A stretch of DNA of 64,000 bases. It comes from Larus michahellis (Eukaryota; Chordata; Aves; Charadriiformes; Laridae). The notes beneath the pieces were generated by a model. It saw only the letters and a list, made by a program, of their open reading frames with translations. It was not told the origin of the DNA and did not search any database. The DNA lies in assembly GCF_964199755.1 (NCBI RefSeq), contig NC_133897.1, positions 74,438,080 to 74,502,079 of the forward strand, written 5' to 3'. A program made the position numbers and the translations under genes. Shown here one piece after another: positions 12,360 to 27,300 of the stretch; the stretch's first letter is position 1; every line of letters begins with the position of its first letter.

Positions 12360-15300
12360 CTAAGAATCACAAGAAAAACAATGATCAAATCACAGAAAAA
12401 AACCCAAGGCTGAAATACATGACAAATTTTTTACCATGTCTATGCATCAACTATTTATAGAACATTACCAAACACTGTATTACTTCATAGCATTATGGAG
12501 TTATTAGCCTTGCTTGTATTTTTCTAGTTACACAAATCCTTTAGGAATAATTTTCACAACTGAACCAGATTAACTTTTCCAACATCAGTTCGATTTAAGA
12601 AAACTGAATCTTGCCATTTCTTGTAGACATCTTCAAATTTTTTTTTATATTTTTGCCTTCTGCTAATTTGAAAAAGCAGCAAAAAAAAAATCCTCTAAAA
12701 ATTGACTGAGTTCTAAGCGTGGTTTAATATTGCTTATGTGGGCAGGGAGAAGACAATAGTAAAATTGTTTGTGTCTACAAAATAACTGTAAACACACATT
12801 TATCAGCTTCATTTAATATTTCAGTTCAATAAGCTGGTCATATTGTGTCAGTTTAGTTTTGTCTTAAGCTACTAAATTGTTAACAATTGTTCAGCAAATC
12901 AAGCAAAACATGAAAAAGGTCAAAGTATTGCAGTTATCCATGAATGTGTACAAGAGGAAATTTCTAACCAGCATGATTAGATTTTAAGCTATATCACATT
13001 AAAAATTAAGAGACCTTTTTCTTGTACAGTTGCGTGGCAATTCCCATTGAAAGTATAACATCAGAAGGCCAGGATAAACCAGAAACAAAATAATGTACTC
13101 TAAAAAAAGCCAGGTGCTAATAACTCCTTTTTACTGTCTTTCACATACTGAATTTATCACACGCGTTTGAAGAACAAAAGTCACAGATCAAATGTATAGC
13201 TGTGACATCTTGGAGTAAATGCCTAAGAAAAAGATAAGTCTTCATATCAATCAGTCAAAAAATAATATGTTAATGACAAATAACATTTTCTGCTCAGACA
13301 ACTTTGAGCCTTTTAAGGATACTAAAATGTTCATTCAAAAAAAGAAATACAGGCTTGTATACAGCTGTGTCCATACATAAAAAATTTACTCAATCTGAAC
13401 CTCAAAAGTTCACTTAGAATGAAGCTTTTATTAAATAATGTCTGAACTGATATTTTCTATACAGTGCTTCCTTTCCTTGCCTAAAGAATAAACATTAAGT
13501 TTATTGTCCTTTATTTCAGAATGAATTCATTTTTCCTATAGACTGAACCCCAAAATTTCATTATAGGCCTTCAGTATGTATGGTCTCAGATGCTATCTGA
13601 TCATAATTAAATGCTTTCAGATATCACAGAAGCTTTTTCAGGCTCAAAGAAAACTGAAAAGCCACCAAAGTTTTTCAAATAATAGTCAAGAGTTAAAAAA
13701 ATTTGGAATTTCCTTGTTTTTGCACAGTCACTAACAGGAATAGTATGCTGAAGTGATCAAAACCCTATTAATGACACAGAAATACATTGAGTCCCAACAG
13801 ATCTTCTGAAAGTACAATCTGTATCATCTGATATCTTAGAAAAGTAACACCTAATTTTTACAAAAATTTTAGGAAGAGTAGAATTCACTAATAATTGTGA
13901 CCATAACAGTATTTATAAACACTATTAATCAGACTGTTAGGTGAGTAAGTTTGGAGTTGTTTGTTTGGGTTTTTTTATTGTTGTTTTTTAAAAAACAACA
14001 CATTCTGTACAGGAGATTTTGTCAGAAATATCTCACCAGAAGGCTAGCTTTATGGTATTTCACTCAGCTACCTTGCATAAGCTTTGCCATTTGTTCCTTG
14101 ACTATCTGCTGTCAAAACACGAAAAAGATCCTTCAGACAGAGCCCAGTACAGACATTAAAGTTATTTTGGTGATTGAATTCTCGAAGTGAATTTGAATCA
14201 GCCAAATTGGGATACCATAATTTGATGCTATTAGATAATCAATAACAGAAATTTTTGGCTTCTGGAGAAAACACTGAGATATTCTGGAAAATATCAATAA
14301 TAAAACCATAAAAATTTGGGGTTTGTTAATTATGTATTTATACTCACCAAACAACAGTGTGCAATACAGCCTGTAATGCATAACCCAGCACAATTGGCAC
14401 AGAGCCAAAGTATACTACCATAGGCTGCCAATGAGGAAAATGAGAATATGTCACCAAAAGGAGTGTGCTCAGGGAAAGGAAGAACAGACCCTTCTGGATG
14501 AAATACAGCTAAAATCCTTGCCTCAAAATGCCTGACGTTTATCTATTCTTGGGTGTGGGTTTTCTGGATTTTTGGGTTCTTTGGGGGGGTTCTTTTGTTT
14601 GTTTTGACAGTATTCACTGCTATTTAGTAATTTTTTTTTTATACCTTTTTTTATAACCATGAAGTTCCATGATTTTTCAAAGCCTAGAAACTGTGGGGTT
14701 TCTGGCTTTTCTATATGCTAGTAAACAGATCCCAGAAGGCCAGAAAGTTTGAAAGGTCTACTTGAGTAAAAATATGCTTATATTATTTAATAGTCTATAC
14801 TGCATTTATTCACCTACACAAATGATGCAGAGAACCGTAACTACAAAATAGAAACTGAAGTCAGTTTGCTATTTCAATTGCTTAAGCACTGGACAAGGCA
14901 TATCCAAATGACTAAAGACTTGAAACTGCATCCCAGTTTGCAGCACAATAGCTATTAAAAATCCTCTATTTAATATTTTGACACTGTAATTTGTCTTCAG
15001 AAGGTCCCCAAAGAATTTCTTTCAGTGTGAAACAACCCACTGCTGTCCAGAAACAAAAATACCTGAAAATAAAAGTATTTGGCTATCCAAGTTGCAATGC
15101 TCTGTGCAAAACCTTTGGGAACCGCATAACAAGTCTATAGTCTAAGCTTGGAGAAATTCTCTAGTGAATTTACACAAACACAGTACTGCTTACTTGTTTA
15201 ATGTTTTGACCTGTAAAATTGGATGCCAAAGATACAACTGTGTTGCTCCTCTTTTTATGCATAGATAAAAGACAAAGTACTTTCAATTTGAGAATCACTG

Positions 15301-18300
15301 AACCTGAACCTTTCCCACCACAGAATACTGTAAAAGTCTCCGCTTGGATATTCCAGCATCACATTTCCTATCTTCCGTTTTTCAGAAATCCTCATGCATG
15401 ATTGATCTTCTCAGAGGGCCACTGCCATTTTAATCGCAGGACAAAAATCAGCATAACTTGTAACGTAAGGCCCTCAGCTGGTTCCACCTCACCTTAGCAA
15501 AAGGTTATAGTCCAGTTATACTGAACAGTTGCTAAGTGATGGAAAATCTAGGCTGAGAAATACACAGCAATTAAAACAACCTTTTGAGAAAAGTCTTAAC
15601 AAAACTTTTCATTAAGTTTGCATTTTTATTTAACCTTGAAAACCAACAGGCAAGAAGGACCACAAGAAGGGCCGGAAGGAGGATCCGGGGAACTACAGGC
15701 CAGTCAGTCTGACCTCGGTGCCTGGGAAGGTCATGGAACAGATCCTCCTCAGTGCCATTACACGGCACATGCAGGAGAACAGGGTGATCAGGCCCAGTCA
15801 GCATGGGTTTGTGAAGGGCAGGTCATGCCTATCAAACCTAATATCCTTCTATGATAAGGTGACCCACTTAGTGGATGAGGGAAAAGCTGTGGATGTTATC
15901 TACTTGGATTTTTGCAAAGCTTTTGACACTGTTTCCCACAACATTCTCCTGGAGAAACTGGCTGCTCATGGCCTGGACAGGTGTACTCTTCGCTGGGTAA
16001 AAAACTGGCTGGATGGCCGTGCCAAGAGAGTGGTGGTAAATGGAGTTAAATCCAGTTGGTGTCCAGTCACAAGTGGTGTCCCCCAGGGTTCGGTGCTGGG
16101 GCCGGTTCTCTTTAATATCTTTATCAATGATCTGGATGAGGGGATTGAATGCACCCTCAGTAAGTTCGCAGATGACACTAAACTGGGCGGGCGTGTTGAT
16201 CTGCTTGAGGGTAGGTTGGCTCTGCAGAGGGATCTGGACAGGCTGGACCGATGGGCTGAGACCAATGGTATGAGGTTCAACAAGGCCAAGTGCCGGGTCC
16301 TGCACTTGGGTCACAACAACCCCATGCAGTGCTACAGGCTTGGGGCAGAGTGGCTCGAAAGCAGCTCAACAGAAAAGGACTTGGGAGTGTTGGTTGACAG
16401 CCGGCTGAATATGAGCCAGCAGTGTGCCCAGGTGGCCAAGAAGGCCAACAGCATCCTAGCCTGTATCAGGAATAGTGTGGTGAGCTGGACTAGGGAAGTG
16501 ATCATCCCCCTGTACTCGGCACTGGTGAGGCCCCACCTCGAGTACTGCGTTCAGTTTTGGGCCCCTCGCTACAAGAGGGACATTGAGGTGTTGGAGCGTG
16601 TCCAGAGAAGGGCTACAAAGCTGGTGAGGGGCCTGGAGGACAAACCTTATGAAGAACGACTGAGGGAGCTGGGGTTGTTTAGCCTGGAGAAGAGGAGGCT
16701 GAGGGGAGACCTTATCACCCTCTACAACTACCTGAAAGGAGGTTGTAGAGAGATGGGGGCTGACCTCTTCTCCCTGGTGACAAGTGATAGGACGAGAGGA
16801 AACGGGTTCAAGTTACGTCAGGGGAGGTTTAGATTAGATATTAGGAGACATTTTTTCACTGAAAGGGTTATTAAACATTGGAATAGGCTGCCCAGGGAGG
16901 TGGTGGATTCACCATCCCTGGAGGTGTTTAAAAAAAGGGTAGATGGGGCACTGAGGGACATGGTTTAGAAGTGGCTCTTGTCAGGGTAGGCTAAAGGTTG
17001 GACTCGATGATCTTAAAGGTCCCTTCCAACCTCAACAATTCTATGATTCTATGATTCTATGATTCTATGACTTTCAGTAGCAATAAGAAATAATCTGTCA
17101 CAAATCATCCATGAATATGTCCAAAGCTGAGGGAAACCACTATTCTGACTATCTGGGCAGTACACAGAAAAACGGGAATGAAAGGCAGCAAGGCTGGCCT
17201 ACAGTTTAAAAGGTCGCTAGATTTACAGTCCCTTACCCTCAAAGGCCTTTCAAGTTAGACCGTCTAGTCAACAATACTGAAGATCCTTGGGCAGAAACTG
17301 CTGCTCAGGTTTACATAGGCCGCATTCAATCCATTGATTTTAATGTTGAGAACTCCTTACCTGCATTGTTTCAGACAACAAAGCACAAGCTTCTTTGCTG
17401 TGAAAATAATATTCACTGTTTCTTTTCCCCTCCCAGACAGAAAACTCACCATGCTCCTATTTGCTTTGGAAAGCTACTGTAATCTATTTATAAGTCAGAT
17501 AAACATAGCTGGATATGATAAGGCCAAAGACTGAATAAAGTGTCCTACTAATCTCATGGCATATATTTCAGTATTGACACAGATAATGGAATATCTTAGG
17601 AAACATAGAAAAACAATATCTGATACCAATAACTCAAGATGACAACAGCTAAGCAGCATTTCCTAAAAACCCTCTTGGCAACATCACTTGTGTGCCATAT
17701 TTGGTCAGGTGTAACACTTCTGCACTTTACTGCATAAAATACTCCTGCTTTCTGCAATATTTTAATGACGCGTATAGGTTTTAACTATACTTACTGAACA
17801 TTTCAGCATGCTGCTTTAACAGAATAATGGTTAACATCTTATCTGTGGATGCAATGCCAAGAAATAAAAAATGTCTAAAACGTATCTCAAAATGTAGGCA
17901 TTAGACTAACACAATAAGAAACTCTGTAACAGATGCCCTTGCCAAAGAACATTTTATCTAGAACAGCACAGCTTAATTTTACATTTTTTTGGGGGGTGGG
18001 GGTGGGAAGTCTAATGGCCTTCCTCCCTCCTTCCTCCCTACCCCAAATAAACTAGAAAGTAACATTCTGGCCAAGCCAAAACTGGAAAGTTCTTTCAAAT
18101 CCATACGACAAGTGCAACTTCTCCAAACAAAAACAAATTTTCTTAGCTATAAAACACTGCCTACATTGCACTTCATTTCTTTTAAAAGAGCAACATCCTA
18201 TTCAGGTGCAATTTAAAAGTCTCCAGCAGGCCAAGGAAATGAGCAGGAATTCAGCCTTGTCACCAATGGAATCAGGATCTCATTTCCAAGAGAAGTTCGC

Positions 18301-21300
18301 GGTTTTAAGGGTACTAAGAGGTGATCTTGATCAGGAAATTTTGACCAAAAAAAATCTGCAACAAATATGGTAGGACAGGACTGCTCTTCCTGATCCCCAA
18401 AAGATATTACCTGCTGACCATACACCTTTTGAATAGCTTAGTACCAAAGCTTTCCAAAATGAAAGAGTAGGGTGATTTCTGCACTCCTCTAACAATTTAT
18501 AGTAGTTTTATCTTTACACAATAGAAGAGCAACTCAGCTGTCATTATCATTAGGATAGCTATACCTAAGGCAAAATCCTTAACAAACAATTAACAAATCA
18601 CTAAGAAAAAGGTTTTTGTGGTTTTGGGTTTGTTTTTTTTTTTTTTCTTTTTAGAAGTTAGATTTAAAGAAAGAAAGAAAAAAAAGCAACAAAACAAGAG
18701 ACAGACTTACTGGTTATCATTGCTCCAGTTATAGAACCCAGAAATCCAATGCTGACCACAATGACAGAGATCAGCCTCCCCTGCCTATGCCTCTGCAGCA
18801 TCACAAACATTAATACTCCCACAGCACCATGGACAAAGAGAGAGGAGAAGAGAGCCCAGAGGAAAACCCAGTACCACATCTCTGAAAGAAAGGAGTCAAA
18901 TAAAGGGTTAATATTTCTGAGACAATAACTTTATAAGTAAGAAACTTTAAAACATTGCATACAATCAACAGTAAGAGAAAAGCAATACTAATTTCCATCT
19001 TAAAAGGAATCAATGTGACAACACCCAGCATATGCTCTTTCAGTTGTCTATCATAAAGGACTAACTTTATTATGACCAAAAGATTATAAAAAGGATTCTG
19101 GCACAATTCCTGATTCAGATATATCACTACAATAAGTCCATCATTCTTTTAATGATTTCTTTAAACAATGTTAATTGCAGTTTCTTACTAGGGATTGTAA
19201 CTACTCCTGAAGAACGAAATATTCTCTGAAACAAACAATGAACCAGGAAAAAGTCAAGAACTGGGGGGGAATGTTTGTGGTTTGTTTTGGTATTTTTGTT
19301 TGGGTTTGTTTTTTTTTAAAGGAAGAGACAGCATCAGGTAACATCAAATGGGAAAACTGAGATTAAAGACTTCAATTTATCTACCTAGGAGCTGTAATGA
19401 ACTATTGTATCATACTAGCTTCAAAGGCAAAAATAAAAACACTACAATTTTAACAAGAAATTTTAACACGTCTAACTCCTTGCTTCTAATTCCTTAGCAC
19501 AGAACTTCACAGAGACAGGTAGTCACTATTATTTAAATTACTAAGCAAGGATGGAGAAAGTACGGAGTACAAACATTTCCCTGAAGAATGCCAGCCATGA
19601 TCATTACCTTCAAAGAAAAGAGCAGGAACCATCCATGAAACTACATAAGAATTAAAGAACCTTTCTCACTTGGTAGCAGTTTTCTAAAAACATTAACTAT
19701 AACTCAAAATGGTGGGGAAATGCAACAAATGGGATTTTTTTTTTTTTTTTAAATCAACTACAGTGGGTATATATCATCACAGAATTCAGCAAACTGAGGC
19801 ACATTTTCCTGGTTGTCATAATCCCATGAAACTCATTAATTCAGACTTTTTGCTGCAGTTCCCCCTCAAAAAAAAACAAAACAAAAAACCCACAGTTTCC
19901 TTACAACAGCAGGATACTTATTATGAGGTGGGCCTGTATTATTGCAGCTTGACACACATCAGTTATTTGAGGAGAAATAATACCAATTAGCTAATTTAAA
20001 AATACTTAGCAGCTCAAACAAAACACACTGTGAAAGGATGCTGAGAAAGAATAGTTGCTAGACAATAACCACAGCCCTTTGAGTCCAATGTCAATATTGT
20101 ATATAAACATATAGGACAAATACAGTTTAAGCTTTTTCATTTGGCAGTACTTTGAGAGTAGACTCAACCCTTCCCCTTTTATACAGGCAGAGAAGGCAAA
20201 ACTATGTCATAGGACAACTCCTCTAAATTATGGTAACAAAAGGCTTTCTTAGGAGAGCAGCAAGGTAGGTGGGTGGGTGGTAAACCTACATTCAGTTAAT
20301 ACTAACAGCTGTAGTTCAAGACATAATGTCTCCGAGTGCTTGGATATATGCACTTATATATTGAAGGCAGCTCCAAGCAGCTCTCCTCAGATCCTCCATC
20401 TCTTCACCCCTGACCCCAAGTTGGGTCTCAAAAAATCTTTGCAAAAGGATAATGACCACAGTACTGTTGTACTAAATGTCTCATCTTTCTCAGAAGCTAC
20501 TGTGACAGAGCAGTGGCAGAAGTGCCAAGTAGTCACCCTACAAATACCTGATAAACCCCCTCACTAGCATTAAGAGATTGACTGATTGTTGATCTAATCT
20601 GCCGTAGTCATGGATAGTTTGGGAGAAGAACCTCTCCTGCAGTCTTAACAGGCCTCGTCTGTTATTAGCACAGTTTGGGTATTCCCACTGTTTTTTTTCT
20701 AGTCGAAGCAAATAAGCAAGGAGATTAACCAAAGGATCTATCGATACAGAACCTGGCAGCCCTGCTAGGCCTATAGTTTGATCATAGGTAAACAAGCCTT
20801 AGGACATGGGGAAAAAAAGTTTACTTTCCTGCAAACACAAATAACATACAACTTTGGGCAGGAAAACTCTGTCAGGAAGGAACACTCATTCTTCTAGCAT
20901 ACATCAGAAGAGCTACCAGGGAAGACCCTTTCATTTACAAATGTCACAAAACCAGATTCCTAACAGCCAAAAACACTATTCTATCCAAATGATAAAAACT
21001 AAGCTCCTGTCCCATGAGGGATCATTTCCTCAAGCACCAAATAGACTGTTAGCTGATACTTAATAAATTTTAGAGGTATGGACTGAGCAGACTATAGTTC
21101 AGCAACACACTGAACAGGTCCTCAAGTCTAAACTGGTTTGTCAACACTGGCAGCGAAAAAACACAAGGTCTATGTTCCACTTTACCATACGCATAACTAT
21201 GAAGAACAAATGTTAGAGAAAAGAACTCTAATATGGGAATTAAGGATGTATCTAGTAGACAAGATCAAGCGTTTCCTTGCTTGCATATGTTGATCTCTCA

Positions 21301-24300
21301 AGACCTTCAATCCTAGAATGTATTATGTGCATATCTTAGATCTTCCATTTTAGTTCTCCAGAGTAATGTGGTTGGGCCCTTCTCCCAAATTATTCAGAGA
21401 AATACAAAATGAGACTGCTGGCAGGTAAATGCAATGCAGAATGCACTATTTCAAAAGATAACTTGTTCTTACACAGAAGAGGATGATTTGCCTTGTTCGC
21501 CAGTAAATACTGTAGTGGAGATGCTACTTATTTTCTAGACACAGTACTCCTCCCTGCAATCAGGTCTGTCACACAATTTTCATACCTCTCAGATTATACT
21601 GATACACAAAATACTCAGTAAAAGAGAGGCCTGGATCATCAGAGTGGAGTGCTTACAATGTTCTTGATCCAAACTTTTATTTCTCTCGACTAAGACGGAT
21701 GCAAGAGATGAAACATCAACTACCAAGAAAAAGTAAGGACCTCTTGCAACATTACCAGAGTAAAGATAACTTGATACCTCAGTGATAGACTATGAGAATA
21801 CATACTTCAAATCCACAGTTGAAGAGAATGCTTCATTCTTACATGGGGTTACGTGACAACTGCAGGCTTCCAAGATTGCCAAACACTCCGTAACTACACC
21901 AATGGTGCATTGATTAGTATTATCCCATCATCTTTTCCACACTTTAAAACGAAGCTTCTGGAATGTGTGCTGTTGTGGATACCGAATACAGGCAGGTATC
22001 AACTGATTTCATAAAACTACATCAGAATGAGACAAACATGCCCCCATTTAACATGAAGCCCAAGAGCAGAAGACTGAGTTACTTCTGCTGAGAAGGGAAC
22101 TGCAATTATGGCAGCCTGTTCAGCAGCCAGTTATTCTGAAGTGAACGGCCAAAACATAGATATGTTCTGGGGAGGAGAGCTCTTGATATTGTCTTTCTGC
22201 AAACATATCTGAGGTACAGTCCCAGGACACTGAAAGCTGCATTTTCATTCTCTCTTAAAATGCCATTGCACCTGAAAAGCTTGAAAATGGACCAAGAAAG
22301 TCTGTTGGAATCCGACTCAGACACTGTCCACTGTCATTCCCTGTAATTTTCACGGGGTTTACTAGGTACTGCATTACCTTTAAGGAAATCAGTCTTTGTG
22401 GTCATTATCAACCCTCACTATGTAGAAAAGGGAACTGATTTCCAGTCTTAGGAAGGCTTATTAAGATGACTGTATTTTCAGAAGAAAAGGAAAGACTGAC
22501 TACTCCCCTGTAACTAAGAAACCAAAAATATTTACAAACCTTACACAACAAAATAGCTGCATAGTCAGTAGCTATCTTGGGTCTTATTTACATTCCAAAT
22601 AAAGCTCAAGGAAAACTAGCATCACCCCTCACTTCATATTTGGGGCAGGAGATGTGAGAATAGAACCAGCCCCAAATGTCCCATTGGGTAAAGGAATATA
22701 AACTTGAGTTTGTTGGTACATGGTTTCTTCTCCTACTCCTTGAAAGCAACACGCATATTGAATGCATTCAAAAGGAAATTAGAGAACATCCAGAAACATT
22801 CCTTGTTCCACACAAATGCAGCTGTAGCATTTAAAGAAACCAGTTATAAACCATCACTTCACAGAGGCTTAGGTTTCCAAGTCAAGAGCATTGTAAAGTC
22901 AGTGACACAAGAAATACAGGTAGTGTTACACATACCTGCAATAATCCAGTACCTTTTTATTATAAATTATTCACAATAGCTTATCATTTTGCTGAACTGA
23001 CTGTAGATGCTAAATGTTGTAGGCATTCACTTCGGAACAGTTGGGGGAAGGAACACCTTTGTTTCCAGCTGAAGATAAGAGGGAGTAAGGACCAAAAATT
23101 TGTTTATTTGGGAAGGAGACGGAAGGGGGAAGTGAGAGGTGTGAACAGAAGTGTTAGGGACATAGGCCTGTGATACTCCTATTTGCAGAAGGCAGGCAGC
23201 AGGGTGAGAGACACAGCAAGCAGTTGAGGACTGGTTAACTGTCTTTATCCTGTAACTAGGCAAATTACTAATAGATCATCTTCTATTTGGAGTTGCTTTT
23301 TTTATTTGGGCAACTCCATCAAGTACATACACTCTAGATTATCCCCTCTCCACCAACTTGCATATTTAAATTTGTTAAATGGAAGCAGCTGAAGAGCTTT
23401 TATTTACCAAGTTACTAGATGAACAGAGAGACTACAGGAATATTTTTGTTCTCCCCTTCCCCTCACAGACATTCTTCCTAAACACTCTCACTTGCTGCAT
23501 GCAACAAGAACTAGATTTTAAAAGGGAAGGAAGAGAAAAGTCTCCCTGAACAGGAAAAAAAGTACAGTTCCGACACTTCGTCTTGTGGTTGGAACTATTC
23601 TAGTATCTCCCCTCAGTACCGAGATACCTCTAATTTCCTGGAGAGTTGTTATTTGTTTTTTCCTTTTTTTTTTTTTTGGAATAGTTGATATAAGCAAGGA
23701 ATAAACAATAATTTACATTGTTGCATCCTGACACAAAATAAAAAAAAAAATAATCACACTACTCAACAAATATTCTGGGATGACAGCTTACCTAATTGTC
23801 ATACAACAGTAGCATTTTAAGATCTGGTATTAAAGAAATTGAGAACTTGCTCACAGAAAGCTTCTTAGTCATTGATTTAGATCATACCTTTCTCTTGCAA
23901 CGTTGGCTTTTCTAGTGAGGTACTCAATGAAACACAGCAATGTATTTGCCATGAAACTTCTACAACATAAAAAATTGGAGTAATTTATAATCATAATTCA
24001 TGAACCTTTCATCACAGTTATCTTTGTCATGGTAAAGTAGCTGTTAAACCTGAAAGATCTGTAATTCAGAGACTCATATCAATTGACTATTTCACATAAG
24101 CGTTTCCTGTTCTTTGGCTACAGACGACACAATTAGTAAGTGACTACATATTTATGAGCAATTCTTCTGAATACAAAAATGTCTTTAGATTCCTGGGTAG
24201 GCATCATCCACTTTGTTAAGTCACCACCTCACTTCATTAAAACATCATCTCAGTCCCAGAAGCTGAAACAGGACAAACCTCTTTTGAGCACTTTCCATAG

Positions 24301-27300
24301 GAAAGGCCCGAAAAGTCATCCTTTCTTATCCTCCTTTATATGTCCTTTTTATGCCTGGTAGTTCACCACACTCACTTATTTACTTCTGCTCGTTAATTAG
24401 ACCAGAGATGAAGATGACTGAGTAAGCTGTTTAACATAGATGGACAGAGTAAGGAGGACAGCCAACTTTTTAAGCAAACTGGAGGAGGCTTCAAGCTCTA
24501 TAAAACCAGAGGACAACTTAGTTATTCTTATCCTGACAGGTTAAGGGCAAACAACTTAAGGTAGAGGAATTTCTGAGTGGAAGAGTTCAAAGTTCACTAA
24601 AATTCAGTATCATCCAACTCCAGAACCATGATTAGAGATGACCCTCAGAAAAAAAGTGTGCTAGAGTAACAATGAGAAGCAAAGAATGAGTTGAGGATAC
24701 CACTGAGAGATGCCACTAGAAAACAGAGGAAGAGAACGTGGACCTCTGGACACAAACGGTCAAGACTTGTCTTGTTCAAAAATAACCAAGTAGTTGAAAG
24801 ATTTGCAATATCTATAAGGATGAAGTGAGACTGAAGTGTCTTAAAAACACGCTGGCACAAAAACTATTTATGTCCTATATATTGATTCATATTCTAAGAG
24901 GTATAAACTTATCTACATGATCATTGCTGCTACTTCAATAAATAAAGCATGTTGTAAAAAAAATTTCAGTCTTTGTGTAGCTATACTGAATAGCTTGCTC
25001 TTTTCATGATGAGCTGCACATATGGAGTACTTTGCTGGTATGGTAATAACAATTTAGCTTTATCTGGCAGAGAGCTCCAAATACTAACGTAGCCTCAGTT
25101 TATTTAGTCATGTACTCATAGGGCTACCCTAAAGAGCCATGAATAAAGTAAAACTTTAGAAAGACCTCCCAGCTTCCTTTCCTCGACCCTAAGAAAGTTT
25201 CAGAGTCTGCTTTCAGTGTATCCAAATTACTTTAGGTAGCCAAAACACAACTTGTTTGTATCAAAACTCCACAGCTGACAAAGGAATGCACTGGCAGGAA
25301 ACTAGGAAAGATCCAGTACCTACTATCTTACAAGCATAGTGACATCCAATCTACTGCACAGAATCCAGAGCTTTTCGTATAAGGACAACTGAGATCCATG
25401 TTTCACGTTTATTGAAAAATCTTAGCAGTTAACCACTCTCTTAAATCATGTCTTCAGTTTATGTTCCTTTCCACTGGTTGTACTTGGGTGGGGATTTTTT
25501 TTCTACCAGAAGAGCTGCAAGGCTCAAATGACTTGTAATTTATGCCCTATTACTTCAGTTAGGGTACTTCTTCGCTAATTTAGGTATTTATACATATCAT
25601 ACATACATTATTCTTATGTACTACATATACACATTATACGTATCATATCGGTGTAGGCATACACCACCATCAAGACCAGGACTTGAGATTAGAAAAAGAG
25701 TTTTTAAGCATGCTACAGTTTAGAATAACATTCATATCACTTCTAACTTATCAAAACTTGGAAGTTGCACTCCATCAATGGGTACTCCATCTTGGGTAAA
25801 TAAAAAAATGCAAAGTCAACACACAAAGTATATAAATGCTAACATTTTCAAATACTATCTATATACATGAACACGCTGTCCTGCTACCACTCAGCATCAG
25901 CAAACAGAGTCCTTCATCTTCAGTAGTTTTCTTTTTGATTAGTACTTCGCTTGTTTTGCCAGATGAATAATGATTGCCTATAACATTTCATAAATCAAGA
26001 CTGATCACTCCAAAAGTAAGCATCTCTCTTGATATTCTAATCTATGTACGCAGCCTACCACTATTAGCTACAGTTAAGTCAACCAATAAGTATCTGCGCT
26101 GTGAATACAAAGATACAAATTTAAGTCAACAAGGTAGCACGTGTTGAAATTTGAATTAAGCAACTGTATAACATTCTATTCCTGTAGACTTATAAACTCA
26201 AAACACTGTTAAGAAATGCCAGTATATTATACCTGCAAGCATAACTCAGCTCTTCACATGTTACAGTTTTTTCTTCATCAATGGGTCCTTTCCTTAATTA
26301 TTGTATTACCTGGTATTCTCTAGGTTATCAGGACTATACTGTCCTGGTTGTTGTTTGGAGATGCTAACTTCTTGCTGCATTAAGTGGAAGAGAAGCACTT
26401 GCTGAAGAGCATTTAAATCATAAATTACAGACTCAAGTTACAGATACATAATCCAGACAATCAGGATGAAGCTTAGGAAAAGAAATAGACAAGGAGCAAC
26501 TTCTATGTGATACCCATAATCTCTTTAAAATGTTCACTTTCAACAAATTCAGGAGTTATTACTGTCCATCACTCTAAAATTGTAGATTTTTATTTCAAAG
26601 TGTATTAAAACAGTTGTGGAGTCTTCAGCTCATCGTCTTTGGACACTGGGGGTGTGGGGAGGAGAAGGAAGATGATTCTGACTTTAGAAGTCATACAATA
26701 CAACTCTGCATGCAGTGGCACAGAGAAGATGAGAGTCTCCTCAGAGGCTAATACAAAACACATTCAGACTAGAAGCTTATGTCTTCGGAACATACAATAA
26801 CTAGATATAAACAAAATGTTTACATCGGTTACAGGAAGAGTAGAAACATTGCTAAGTTCTTCATTGTGGAAGCAGCCTTTAAACGTAAATATTTATTTTA
26901 ATGGGCACTCAAAATGGGATTTTTTTTTTTTTTCAGTTCAAATTCAGCTATTATTTGACTTGTTCTAGTAAACCCTGATCTACCACTAACTCTAACACAC
27001 AACTGGTCCATATAAAGGAGCTTTTTTGGGGATTTGCTGGAAGAGGTAAAACATGACAATGTAAAAGCCTCCTCTCCCATGGTGACTAGAGACTTACCTC
27101 CACCATTTACAGTAACACTCCTCTTCCTCCCAAGTGAAGGCAGGAAGATATGAAGCAAAGATATCATGTTGGTGGGACAAGGTTCACTGCAAAGAACAGT
27201 ACTTGCAGCTTTAGCTATCGCAAGGTGTACCTGCGTATGTGGTGGGAATGAAGTTGTCTGCAGTCTCCTAGGTATTTTGGGCCATGAAAGATGTGATTTT

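Larger units (their letters stand above)
15649..17070 (+). mobile_element. CR1 non-LTR retrotransposon, 5'-truncated
   Basis: The element runs from inside the ORF2 reverse-transcriptase region to a complete 3' end. The first clear homology is the in-frame [16 protein letters not shown] block (15682-15729); the exact 5' breakpoint, about 15649, is estimated. The 3' UTR carries the standard CR1 stretch GGTTGGACTCGATGATC, and the tail has four perfect ATTCTATG units (17038-17069). Truncation at the 5' end and an octamer tail are the normal CR1 integration outcome. It lies in TMEM170B intron 2, antisense to the gene. The uninterrupted frame suggests a fairly recent insertion compared with typical avian CR1 copies. 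Confidence 0.95.
12360..18710 (-). other. TMEM170B: TMEM170B intron 2 (6.35 kb)
   Basis: The intron is bounded by donor GTAAGT and acceptor TTCTTAG. It is AT-rich with scattered homopolymers. An AAAG-rich tract (18667-18686) lies about 20 nt inside the donor. The main content is the antisense CR1 insertion at about 15.65-17.07 kb. No other coding exon is visible. Confidence 0.9.

Noticed and set aside
15618-16314. Additional open frames on both strands across the CR1 region
   Set aside because: They are shadows of the CR1 reverse-transcriptase frame.
18664-18879. A single-exon membrane protein starting at the ATG at 18879
   Set aside because: This ATG is Met34 of spliced TMEM170B. The frame reads through the donor site into the intron and loses family similarity after ITS.
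26325-26360. CTGTCCTGGTTGTTG as the start of an avian endogenous-retrovirus LTR
   Set aside because: Only about a dozen bases resemble the LTR start, with no further LTR sequence, primer-binding site or second copy.
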